Source: Nitrosomonas halophila (GTDB lineage Bacteria; Pseudomonadota; Gammaproteobacteria; Burkholderiales; Nitrosomonadaceae). From it: a stretch of 38,503 bases of DNA. Positions 18,619 through 26,149 of the stretch are shown piece by piece. The notes under the pieces were generated by a model. It had not been told where the DNA came from and did not search any database. It saw only the letters and a program-made list of their open reading frames with translations. The translations under genes and the position numbers were made by a program. The DNA lies in NCBI RefSeq assembly GCF_900107165.1, contig NZ_FNOY01000024.1, positions 1 to 38,503 of the forward strand, in the 5' to 3' direction. Every line of letters begins with the position of its first letter. The first letter of the stretch is position 1.

Positions 18619-19002
18619 ATGGCTATCACACTGAATCATACAATCGTGCCATCGCGTGACAATCAGACCTCGGCAGATTTTTATTGCGACCTGTTTGGCT
18701 TTGAATATCTGGGTGAATTCTCGCATTTCATTGTGGTACGGGTGAATGACACGCTATGTCTCGACTTTGACAACAGTGACAAATTCGAATCCCATCACTA
18801 CGCGTTCAAGGTAACGGAGCAGGAGTTTGATGAAATTCTTTCCCGGTTACAGGCAGCACACCTCAAATATGGCAGTGGGCCCAGTGAAGCTGAAAACATG
18901 CAGATCAATCATCATTATGGGGGGCGCGGTGTTTATTTCCGGGACCCAAGTGGCCACCTGCTCGAAATCCTAACGGTTGACTATGAAATACCGCCGCACT
19001 GA
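18619..19002 (+). CDS. VOC (glyoxalase/dioxygenase-fold) protein
   Basis: A 127-residue vicinal-oxygen-chelate protein. A longer open frame exists upstream, but ATG 18619 (MAITLNHTIVPS) is preceded by GGAGG eight bases away and starts exactly at the domain. Visible elements are LNHTIVPSRDNQTSADFYCDLFGFEYLG, HHYAFKVTEQEFDEIL and GRGVYFRDPSGHLLEILTV. The two His and the late Glu are in positions that bind metal in this fold. The substrate cannot be told; family members include glyoxalase I, fosfomycin-resistance proteins and dioxygenases. No functional link to the neighbouring EPS genes is apparent. Confidence 0.88.
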   Translation: MAITLNHTIVPSRDNQTSADFYCDLFGFEYLGEFSHFIVVRVNDTLCLDFDNSDKFESHHYAFKVTEQEFDEILSRLQAAHLKYGSGPSEAENMQINHHYGGRGVYFRDPSGHLLEILTVDYEIPPH

Positions 19003-19050
19003 TCGCCTGACCAGTTCAATAATATCTGGACATGATCCAATGACCTGATC

Positions 19051-19404
19051 GTGCGAAATAGTGGCTGGACACTGACCACTTGCCGTCAATCGCTACAATA
19101 TGTTAGAAACTGTTTGGAAATGCTGAACCTGAGTGATCGTACCGTAGTATGGCGTATGTGGATACGAATGGTTTTTCCAAACCGTGAGCATCTTGGCAAG
19201 CGACTCGGTATCGAAACCAAGCTGGCGTTAGGCTGGATTGCTCCGCTGTGCTCGCAAAGACGGCAGAAAACAATGGTCATCCGCAATTTCAACCGCCGTC
19301 TTGGCGAGACTCAACGGGCCGCGGCCATCCAGATGCTTTTCGATAATAATAACGCTACAGTTGCCAAAGCGTTGGGCAAACTGACCTGGGATTGGCATTT
19401 CTAA
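19051..19404 (+). CDS. Hypothetical protein, unrecognised
   Basis: An open frame of 117 residues from a GTG, with later ATG options at 19120 and 19156. I do not recognise a family. Codon choice looks moderately gene-like, and the C-terminal half (GETQRAAAIQMLFDNNNATVAKALGKL) reads like a soluble helical protein. There is no good Shine-Dalgarno. It may be the remnant of a larger gene, as the following 380 bases hold no gene either. Confidence 0.3.
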   Translation: MRNSGWTLTTCRQSLQYVRNCLEMLNLSDRTVVWRMWIRMVFPNREHLGKRLGIETKLALGWIAPLCSQRRQKTMVIRNFNRRLGETQRAAAIQMLFDNNNATVAKALGKLTWDWHF

Positions 19405-19791
19405 ACAGCTTCTTAAGTGGAGTAATGACTGGCAATCGAAGTCGGCGGCATCACTGCTGTTTTGATCAAATTCCCCACCAGTTTATGCGGCCATCCGCTG
19501 GCATTCAGCAACTTGCATGTCTTGGTGAACGATAAGAATCTGACAGAGTTCTGATCTATATGAATGGTCGTTTTTCAAGTCTCTGCCCAGGCAGTTCGCG
19601 CCATCGCGGAAAACAGTCAACGATCCTGGCAGCACCCTCCTTTCTTGATTGAAGCAATCGATTTGGCCGCGGGATCTGGCCACATTGCCGATTGCCTTAT
19701 AATCATGTGATCAGCAGGCATCTTTTTAGTAGCGGATTCCTTAACCCTCGGGTTTTTAACTCACTTAAATTCAGGATTAATAAACAAATTT
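19405..19791. other. Non-coding or decayed stretch before ettA
   Basis: No convincing gene. A minus-strand open frame at 19483-19683 (66 codons) and a plus-strand frame ending near 19553 show no domain. The ettA promoter probably lies in the last 100 bases, but I see no clear -35/-10 pair. With the preceding weak reading frame, this may be a decayed accessory segment. Confidence 0.4.
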
Positions 19792-21459
19792 ATGGCCCAG
19801 TATGTTTTAGTCATGAATCGTGTCAGCAAAGTTGTTCCACCCAAGCGCACGATTCTCAAAGATATTTCCCTCAGTTTCTTTCCCGGTGCAAAAATTGGCC
19901 TGCTCGGCCTGAATGGTTCGGGCAAATCCACCTTATTGAAAATCATGGCGGGGGCGGACAAGGATTACGAAGGCGAGTGTACGCCCATGTCCAATCTCAA
20001 CATCGGTTATCTCCCGCAGGAACCGCAACTCGACCCCAATTTAACTGTACGCGAAGCGGTTCAGGAAGGATTGGGCGAGGCGTTCAACGCCCAGCAACAA
20101 TTGGAAGTCATCTATGCCGCTTATGCCGAACCGGACGCCGACTTCGATGCACTGGCAGCCGAGCAATCGCGGCTGGAAGCGATCCTGATCGCACAGGAAG
20201 GAGACAATCTGACGCAACAAATGGAGATTGCAGCCGACGCCTTACGCTTGCCTGAGTGGGAAGCACGCATCGAACATCTGTCGGGTGGTGAGAAACGTCG
20301 CGTTGCCCTATGCCAACTGTTATTGTCGAAACCGGACATGCTGCTGGTGGATGAACCCACCAACCATCTTGACGCCGAATCAGTCGAATGGCTCGAACAG
20401 TTCCTCGCGCGCTTTTCTGGAACTGTGGTTGCCGTGACGCATGACCGTTATTTCCTGGACAATGCAGCAGAATGGATTCTGGAGCTCGACCGTGGCCATG
20501 GCATACCTTGGAAGGGTAATTACTCAAGCTGGCTGGAACAAAAAGAAGTGCGATTGAAGCAGGAGGAAAGCGCCGAGTCTGCCCGTCAGAAATCGCTCAA
20601 GAAAGAGCTGGAATGGGTCCGGCAAAATCCCAAGGGCAGACAGGCAAAATCCAAGGCACGTCTGGCGAGGTTCGAAGAACTCAATTCCCTGGAGTACCAG
20701 AAGCGCAACGAAACCCAGGAAATCTTCATTCCGGTTGCAGACAGGCTGGGTAATGAAGTCATCGAATTCAGCAATGTCTCCAAGGGATTCGGGGACCATC
20801 TCCTGATCGACAACCTCAGTTTCAGAGTCCCGCCTGGCGCAATTGTCGGCATCATCGGACCCAACGGCGCCGGAAAATCGACCCTGTTTCGCATGATCAT
20901 CGGGCAAGAGCAACCTGATTCAGGCCAAATCAAAATTGGTGAAACAGTCGACATTGCCTATGTGGATCAATCACGCGGCACACTGGCCGGCGACCAGACT
21001 GTTTTCCAGATGATTTCGGAGGGTAATGACATTCTTGCGGTAGGGAAATTTGAAATTCCTGCACGAGCCTATCTGGGGCGTTTCAATTTCAAGGGCCCGG
21101 ACCAACAAAAAATTGTCAGCACGCTCTCCGGCGGCGAGCGGGGACGTTTGCATCTTGCCAAAACCCTGATTTCGGGTGGCAACGTATTGCTGCTGGATGA
21201 GCCTTCCAACGATCTGGATGTCGAAACACTGCGGGCACTCGAAAACGCGCTGCTGGAATTTGCCGGGTGCGTGCTGGTCATCTCGCATGACCGCTGGTTC
21301 CTCGACCGGATCGCCACCCATATTCTGGCCTTTGAAGGCGATTCTCAGGCCACTTTCTTTGCAGGCAACTATCAGGAATACGAAGCGGATAAACGTCAAC
21401 GCCTCGGAGAAGAAGGCGCACAGCCGAAACGGATCCGCTTCAAGCCGATTACCCGTTAA
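19792..21459 (+). CDS. ettA: Energy-dependent translational throttle protein EttA (ABC-F)
   Basis: A 555-residue ABC-F protein with two ATP-binding cassettes and no membrane segments. Cassette 1: Walker A GLNGSGKST at ~39-47, signature LSGGEKRR, Walker B LLVDEPTNHLD. The inter-domain linker (~240-320) contains the charged KKELEWVRQNPKGRQAKSKARL typical of the P-site-tRNA interaction motif. Cassette 2: GPNGAGKST at ~357-365, LSGGERGR, LLLDEPSNDLD. EttA binds the ribosomal E site and gates the first elongation steps according to the ATP/ADP ratio. Length and motifs match E. coli EttA (YjjK). It stands alone, with 266 bases before the helicase gene. Confidence 0.97.
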   Translation: MAQYVLVMNRVSKVVPPKRTILKDISLSFFPGAKIGLLGLNGSGKSTLLKIMAGADKDYEGECTPMSNLNIGYLPQEPQLDPNLTVREAVQEGLGEAFNAQQQLEVIYAAYAEPDADFDALAAEQSRLEAILIAQEGDNLTQQMEIAADALRLPEWEARIEHLSGGEKRRVALCQLLLSKPDMLLVDEPTNHLDAESVEWLEQFLARFSGTVVAVTHDRYFLDNAAEWILELDRGHGIPWKGNYSSWLEQKEVRLKQEESAESARQKSLKKELEWVRQNPKGRQAKSKARLARFEELNSLEYQKRNETQEIFIPVADRLGNEVIEFSNVSKGFGDHLLIDNLSFRVPPGAIVGIIGPNGAGKSTLFRMIIGQEQPDSGQIKIGETVDIAYVDQSRGTLAGDQTVFQMISEGNDILAVGKFEIPARAYLGRFNFKGPDQQKIVSTLSGGERGRLHLAKTLISGGNVLLLDEPSNDLDVETLRALENALLEFAGCVLVISHDRWFLDRIATHILAFEGDSQATFFAGNYQEYEADKRQRLGEEGAQPKRIRFKPITR

Positions 21460-21725
21460 TCATTCTTCTCCATCCACGACAGTCTCACAAAAATTCGACA
21501 ATCCCTATGATTGCTGTATACTTGTGGGACTGTTCCAAACAGTTAATTTCCCAGTTTCATCGTTCCTGACCTCTCCTAGACTTCCCTGTTTCCACAAGAA
21601 ATTGTGCAGTGCCTCTGGTTAGCGGCGATGTATAGTCTGCGCTAGCGGTACTTACTACATGCCGATACGGTATCTATCGTGTTTCTGCTCGCGCGTTTAC
21701 TTTTTTTCTTATCAGGAAAATCAAC

Positions 21726-23090
21726 GTGTCTTTTGAAAGTTTAAATTTACACCCTTCCATCATCAAGGCAGTCCAGACATCGGGCTACACCACCCCCACT
21801 CCCATTCAACAACAAGCCATTCCTGAATTGATCGCCGGCCACGACGTCATGGCAAGCGCACAAACCGGCACCGGCAAAACGGCAGCCTTCATGCTGCCAG
21901 CCCTGCATCGCCTGGCATCGCCCGCGGCAGTACGCAGCCGTGGTCCGCGTGTACTGGTTTTGACACCCACTCGCGAGCTGGCCTTGCAAGTTTCGGAAGC
22001 AGCCAGCAAATATGGAAAATTTCTGCCGCGCACCAAAGTTGTCAGCATTCTGGGCGGCATGCCCTATCCACTCCAGAACAAATTGCTATCCCAGACCGTC
22101 GATATTCTGGTCGCCACGCCGGGCCGCTTGATCGACCACATCCAACGCGGACGCGTGGATTTTTCACGGCTTGAAATGCTCGTGCTGGATGAAGCGGATC
22201 GCATGCTGGACATGGGCTTTATTCATGACGTCGAGCAAATCGCCGCCTCCACTCCGGCAGACCGGCAAACCATCCTGTTCTCAGCCACACTGGACAGCGC
22301 GATTGATAAAATTGCCGCACGTTTATTGAAATCACCCAAACGGATTCAGATCGCATCCCAGCGCGCCAAGCTCGAGAACATTGAACAGCGCCTGCATTAC
22401 GTGGACAATCTTTCGCATAAAAATCAATTGCTGGATCACTTGCTGCGTGACACCGCCATCAAACAGGCGATTGTATTCACCGCAACCAAGCGTGACGCAG
22501 ACTCGCTGGCGGATAACCTGTCCGCCCAAGGCCACAAGGCTGCCGCAATGCACGGAGACATGACCCAGCGGGAACGCACGCGCACCCTGACCGGTCTGCG
22601 TCAGGGGCGGCTAAAAATACTGGTTGCGACCGATGTGGCCGCACGCGGGATTGATATCGCCGATATCACGCATGTCATCAATTTCGATTTACCGAAGTTC
22701 GCCGAAGACTATGTGCACCGTATCGGACGAACAGGACGTGCAGGGGCATCGGGCATTGCAGTCTCCTTCGCATCGGACAAGGACGGCATACATCTCAAGA
22801 GAATAGAAAAATTCACTGGAAACAGGATTGAATCGCATGTCATTCCCGGTATGGAACCGCGCTTCAAACCGAGAAGAACGCCTCGCAACGATGCCATGCC
22901 CAGGAAATCGCCTTCAGCCCATAAAGGCAAGCGCACTTGGCCAAATAATGCGGATGCACCCAATGCATCCAGCCATAGAGGCAATCGAACTGCCTATGGC
23001 CAACCCCAACCATACGGGCGCGACGAACGCAGACGTTCATTCAGAAGCGACAGCTTAGCCGGCTCCGGCAATTACGCCCGGGCAAAATAA
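21726..23090 (+). CDS. rhlE: DEAD-box RNA helicase, RhlE type
   Basis: A 454-residue DEAD-box helicase starting at GTG 21726 (MSFESLNLHPSIIKAV), with TCAGGAAAA about ten bases before. Motifs are complete: Q motif TPTPIQQQAIPELI, I AQTGTGKTAAF, Ia PTRELALQV, Ib TPGRLIDHI, II VLDEADRMLDMGF, III FSATL, V VATDVAARGIDI, VI YVHRIGRTGRAG. After ~375 comes a basic, Arg/Ser/Asn-rich tail (RRTPRNDAMPRKSPSAHKGKR) as in RhlE-type proteins, likely for RNA binding. Likely roles are ribosome assembly and RNA unwinding in the cold. It is convergent with the membrane protein gene on its right, 31 bases between stops. Confidence 0.95.
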   Translation: MSFESLNLHPSIIKAVQTSGYTTPTPIQQQAIPELIAGHDVMASAQTGTGKTAAFMLPALHRLASPAAVRSRGPRVLVLTPTRELALQVSEAASKYGKFLPRTKVVSILGGMPYPLQNKLLSQTVDILVATPGRLIDHIQRGRVDFSRLEMLVLDEADRMLDMGFIHDVEQIAASTPADRQTILFSATLDSAIDKIAARLLKSPKRIQIASQRAKLENIEQRLHYVDNLSHKNQLLDHLLRDTAIKQAIVFTATKRDADSLADNLSAQGHKAAAMHGDMTQRERTRTLTGLRQGRLKILVATDVAARGIDIADITHVINFDLPKFAEDYVHRIGRTGRAGASGIAVSFASDKDGIHLKRIEKFTGNRIESHVIPGMEPRFKPRRTPRNDAMPRKSPSAHKGKRTWPNNADAPNASSHRGNRTAYGQPQPYGRDERRRSFRSDSLAGSGNYARAK

Positions 23091-23101
23091 CGCCATCACC
23101 C

Positions 23102-23133
23102 GCCGGGCATGGGTCGCTTGATCAATGCCCGGC
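23102..23133. terminator. Hairpin between convergent genes
   Basis: A 9-base perfect inverted repeat, GCCGGGCAT and ATGCCCGGC, with a 14-base loop, just after the helicase stop and overlapping the last codons of the opposing gene. There is no T-run on either side, so intrinsic termination would be weak; it may rather protect 3' ends. Confidence 0.3.
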
Positions 23134-23928
23134 AGGAATGACTTCATGCGACAATAATTTGCGCCGCTTCAGCATGCGCAGCAACCAGTAAACCGCCAGC
23201 CCGGCCAACAGATGCTTGAGCGCATGGCCACTGATCACCTCTCCCAGCTGATAGACAAATTCATCCAGTAGTTCGGCAAGTTTGGCCAGGGCATACCATG
23301 CCAGCACCCCATAGATATCGGCAGACCGGGTATAGCGGGACGGAAAAAACCTGACCAGCAGAATGATCAGCAGCGGCGCACCAAATTGGGTCGCAATGTA
23401 AAAATTCAAATTCCCTTCACCCTGCTGCTCGCTCCAGTACCAGAACAGGACACTCGCTCCCCCCAATGATACCAACACGCCCAATACGAGCGCCGCCCGC
23501 TTGATCGGCACACGCTCGATCAAGACTGCCGACAGCAGCGCCATGATGCCCAACGCAATCGGCAACCGGTCCCAAAACAGGCCACTGTTATCCGGATTCC
23601 AGTGGTAATAGGCCGATCCGGGAAACACCAGCACGATACTTGCAAAAACGACCAGGTAAGACCGGTATTCGTCCACTGTACAGACTGCAAGAGATGGCTG
23701 CTGCCACGCCGCCCCTGCATACAGAAACTTCAAGCCTGCCAGACCCACAAACAGGAATGGCAAATTGGAAACAATATTCCAAAAATTGGGCATCCCCAGC
23801 CAGACACGCTGGTCTGCAAAGTCATGGTAAACATGCGGCTGAGAAATCGGCGGCAAGAAAAAAGCCACTACAGGCAACAAAATTGCCAGCATCAGCAATA
23901 AATAAAGTTTTGTACGCATCGATAACAT
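23122..23928 (-). CDS. CREST-superfamily membrane protein (alkaline ceramidase-like)
   Basis: A 268-residue protein with about seven hydrophobic segments. It carries the conserved pattern of the alkaline ceramidase/PAQR/Per1 (CREST) superfamily: YHDFADQR and NFWNIVSNLPFLFVG near the N-terminus, then SAYYHWNPDNSGLFWDRLP with Ser, His and Asp, and a late SGHALKHLLAGL. The family members are integral-membrane metal-dependent amide hydrolases. Most Proteobacteria lack ceramides, so the natural substrate is uncertain. Two close ATG starts exist (23928 and 23919). It lies after radA on the same strand, 83 bases from its stop. Confidence 0.8.
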   Translation of the reverse strand: MLSMRTKLYLLLMLAILLPVVAFFLPPISQPHVYHDFADQRVWLGMPNFWNIVSNLPFLFVGLAGLKFLYAGAAWQQPSLAVCTVDEYRSYLVVFASIVLVFPGSAYYHWNPDNSGLFWDRLPIALGIMALLSAVLIERVPIKRAALVLGVLVSLGGASVLFWYWSEQQGEGNLNFYIATQFGAPLLIILLVRFFPSRYTRSADIYGVLAWYALAKLAELLDEFVYQLGEVISGHALKHLLAGLAVYWLLRMLKRRKLLSHEVIPAGH

Positions 23929-23972
23929 TTAATCAAAATCTTTCTGGATTGCGCAAGGCCAACTGGCAATCC

Positions 23973-23991
23973 TTAGGGCTCGTTAATGAAT
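23973..23991. repeat. Solo end of the 28.2-kb inverted-repeat element
   Basis: The 19 bases TTAGGGCTCGTTAATGAAT are identical to 28234-28252, the left end of the element next to prsK. The following bases match only loosely, and no second end is found nearby. It sits in the gap between radA and the ceramidase-like gene, 19 bases beyond the radA stop. Confidence 0.6.
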
Positions 23992-24010
23992 CACCTTGAA
24001 TCGCTAATGT

Positions 24011-25360
24011 TCAGCGCAAACAATTGACGGCCTCGTCGACGCGTTCCACAGCGATGACCTCCAGCCCCTCGATTGCCTGTTTCGGCTGATTGGCCTTGGG
24101 CACAACTGCCTGGGTAAACCCCAATTTGGCGGCCTCTTTCATCCGTTCCTGACCGCGCTGGACCGGCCGCACTTCACCAGCCAGCCCGATTTCCCCAAAC
24201 ACCACCATTTTTTCCGGCAGTGCCCGGTTCTTCAGGGACGAGACAATTGCCAGCAGCACTGCCAGATCAGCACCCGGTTCCGTAATCTTGACGCCACCGA
24301 CAGCATTGATAAAAATATCCTGGTCGAAGCAGGGTATGCCCGCGTGACGGTGCAGCACCGCCAGCAGCATCGCCAGCCGGTTCTGCTCCAGGCCGACCGA
24401 CAAACGGCGCGGGTTGGGGGCATGCGCTTCGTCTACCAGCGCCTGAATCTCCACCAACAGCGGACGGCTGCCTTCTTGTGTCACCATGACACAGCTACCA
24501 GCCACTTGGCCGCCATGATGGGAAAGGAACAAGGCAGAGGGATTGCTCACTTCCCGCAGCCCTTTCTCGGTCATGGCAAACACCCCCAATTCGTTGACCG
24601 CGCCGAAACGATTCTTGAAAGCTCGAATCAAGCGAAAGGTCGAGTGTGTATCGCCCTCGAAATACAAGACGGTATCGACCATATGCTCCAATACCCGTGG
24701 ACCGGCCAGCGCACCTTCTTTGGTCACATGGCCAACCAAAATCACACTGGTTCCACTGGCCTTGGCAAATCGCGTCAAACGAGCGGCACATTCCCGTACC
24801 TGGGCAACCGATCCCGGGGCGGATTGCAAGGCCTCGGTATAGATGGTTTGGATCGAGTCGATGACAACCACATCAAAATGCCGTTCAGCCAGTACCCTGT
24901 GCACAACTTCCAATTGAATCTCGGCCAGCAGGTTGACCATTGCCACATCCAACGTCAGCCGCCGCGCCCGGAGTGCGACCTGCTGCGCCGATTCCTCGCC
25001 ACTGACATACAGCACCTGCTGGCACGCAGACATGCGGGACAAGGCCTGCAACAGCAACGTCGATTTGCCGATACCGGGATCCCCTCCCAGCAACACCACG
25101 CCGCCCGGCACCAACCCGCCTCCCAACACGCGGTCAAACTCGGCCAGACCGGTGGTAGCACGGGGCGCATCCTGTGCTTCCACCTCGCTCAAATTCAGCA
25201 CCTGTCCTGCTGCCGGATCCGATGCAGCACCCAACCGGCTCTTTTCAGCGATGGTCTCTATCAACGTATTCCATTCGCGGCAGTGCGGACATTGGCCCTG
25301 CCATTTCAAGGTCTGTCCGCCACAGGCGCTGCAGGTATAAAGTGTCTTGATTTTAGCCAT
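24011..25360 (-). CDS. radA: DNA repair protein RadA
   Basis: A 449-residue RecA-like branch-migration ATPase. It has the N-terminal zinc finger CSACGGQTLKWQGQCPHC (residues ~10-27), Walker A GGDPGIGKSTL at ~93-103, a Walker B hydrophobic VVIDSIQTIY, the RadA-specific KNRFG motif (FKNRFGAVNELG), and a C-terminal Lon-protease-like domain (FINAVGGVKITEPGADLAVLLAI). RadA extends heteroduplex in recombination. Length is standard. It follows rfbC by 21 bases on the same strand and may be co-transcribed with it. Confidence 0.97.
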   Translation of the reverse strand: MAKIKTLYTCSACGGQTLKWQGQCPHCREWNTLIETIAEKSRLGAASDPAAGQVLNLSEVEAQDAPRATTGLAEFDRVLGGGLVPGGVVLLGGDPGIGKSTLLLQALSRMSACQQVLYVSGEESAQQVALRARRLTLDVAMVNLLAEIQLEVVHRVLAERHFDVVVIDSIQTIYTEALQSAPGSVAQVRECAARLTRFAKASGTSVILVGHVTKEGALAGPRVLEHMVDTVLYFEGDTHSTFRLIRAFKNRFGAVNELGVFAMTEKGLREVSNPSALFLSHHGGQVAGSCVMVTQEGSRPLLVEIQALVDEAHAPNPRRLSVGLEQNRLAMLLAVLHRHAGIPCFDQDIFINAVGGVKITEPGADLAVLLAIVSSLKNRALPEKMVVFGEIGLAGEVRPVQRGQERMKEAAKLGFTQAVVPKANQPKQAIEGLEVIAVERVDEAVNCLR

Positions 25361-25381
25361 CGTCAGTCGATTGATTGCGCA

Positions 25382-25930
25382 TCAATCCTGATAGACTTCC
25401 GCCTGATCAAATGCCTTGCCCTGGGCATCCTTGGCGGAAAGCAAGGGTTCTCCAGCGATCGGCCAGTCTATCTGCAATTTTGGATCATTCCAAAGCATGC
25501 ACCGCTCGTAATCAGGCGCCCAGTAATCCGTCGTTTGATACAAAAACTCCGCATAATCGGAAAGCACGACAAATCCATGCGCAAAGCCTTCAGGAATCCA
25601 GAGCTGCCTCTTGTTGTCCGCGCTGAGAATCTCGCCTACCCATTGGCCAAAAGTCGGCGAGTTGCGCCGCAAATCCACCGCGACATCAAATACCTCTCCC
25701 ACCACCACCCGCACCAGCTTTCCCTGTGGCTGCCTGATCTGGTAATGCAGGCCGCGTAAAACATGCTTAAGCGAACGCGAATGATTGCTTTGCACAAACT
25801 TTACGCTACGCTGAATCAATGCTTCGAACTGACGCTGGTTATAGCTTTCGAAAAAAAAACCACGTTCGTCACCGAACACCTGCGGCTCGATTACATACAC
25901 GTCGGGAATTGTTAATTGCACAGCCTTCAT
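25382..25930 (-). CDS. rfbC: dTDP-4-dehydrorhamnose 3,5-epimerase
   Basis: A 182-residue cupin enzyme of normal length. Conserved parts are GDERGFFFESYNQRQFE, VLRGLHYQIRQPQGKLVRV with the catalytic His, VVGEVFDVAVDLRRNSPTFG, and LWIPEGFAHGFVVLSDYAEFLYQTTDYW with the general-acid Tyr. It converts dTDP-4-keto-6-deoxyglucose to dTDP-4-keto-L-rhamnose on the way to dTDP-L-rhamnose. The other rml genes are not in the window. It may supply L-rhamnose to the exopolysaccharide or lipopolysaccharide. It sits between a tRNA gene and radA, an unusual place. Confidence 0.95.
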   Translation of the reverse strand: MKAVQLTIPDVYVIEPQVFGDERGFFFESYNQRQFEALIQRSVKFVQSNHSRSLKHVLRGLHYQIRQPQGKLVRVVVGEVFDVAVDLRRNSPTFGQWVGEILSADNKRQLWIPEGFAHGFVVLSDYAEFLYQTTDYWAPDYERCMLWNDPKLQIDWPIAGEPLLSAKDAQGKAFDQAEVYQD

Positions 25931-25980
25931 CGATTTTTCCCAATTGCCATAGCATTCCTATCAAAAAGTTGAAAAACTGG

Positions 25981-25986
25981 TAAAAT
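25981..25986 (+). promoter_or_regulatory. Likely -10 element of tRNA-Ser
   Basis: TAAAAT lies 30 bases before the mature 5' end of the tRNA. The -35 at a 17-base spacing (CTATCA) is weak. Confidence 0.35.
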
Positions 25987-26015
25987 AGCGTCATTGAAAG
26001 ATGCAGATGATTCAT

Positions 26016-26108
26016 GGAGAGGTACCGAAGCGGTCATAACGGCGCTGACTCGAAATCAGATGGTCGGGTTCTCCTGACACGTGGGTTCGAATCCCACCCT
26101 CTCCGCCA
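26016..26108 (+). tRNA. tRNA-Ser(CGA)
   Basis: A 93-base gene including encoded CCA at 26106-26108. Acceptor stem is GGAGAGG (26016-26022) with CCTCTCC (26098-26104) and discriminator G. The anticodon loop CTCGAAA carries CGA at 26051-26053, reading UCG. A long class II variable arm (TCGGG with CCTGA) marks it as serine. The T arm GTGGG-TTCGAAT-CCCAC is perfect. The outermost anticodon-stem pair is G-A rather than Watson-Crick. Confidence 0.97.
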
Positions 26109-26149
26109 CGCCATCCGAACACACCAGTGCAGCAAGACTTGATGCATTT

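Noticed and set aside
24344..25759. Plus-strand open frame of 471 codons
   Set aside because: It lies wholly opposite radA and rfbC, both unmistakable genes, and shows no domain. It is a high-GC antisense shadow.
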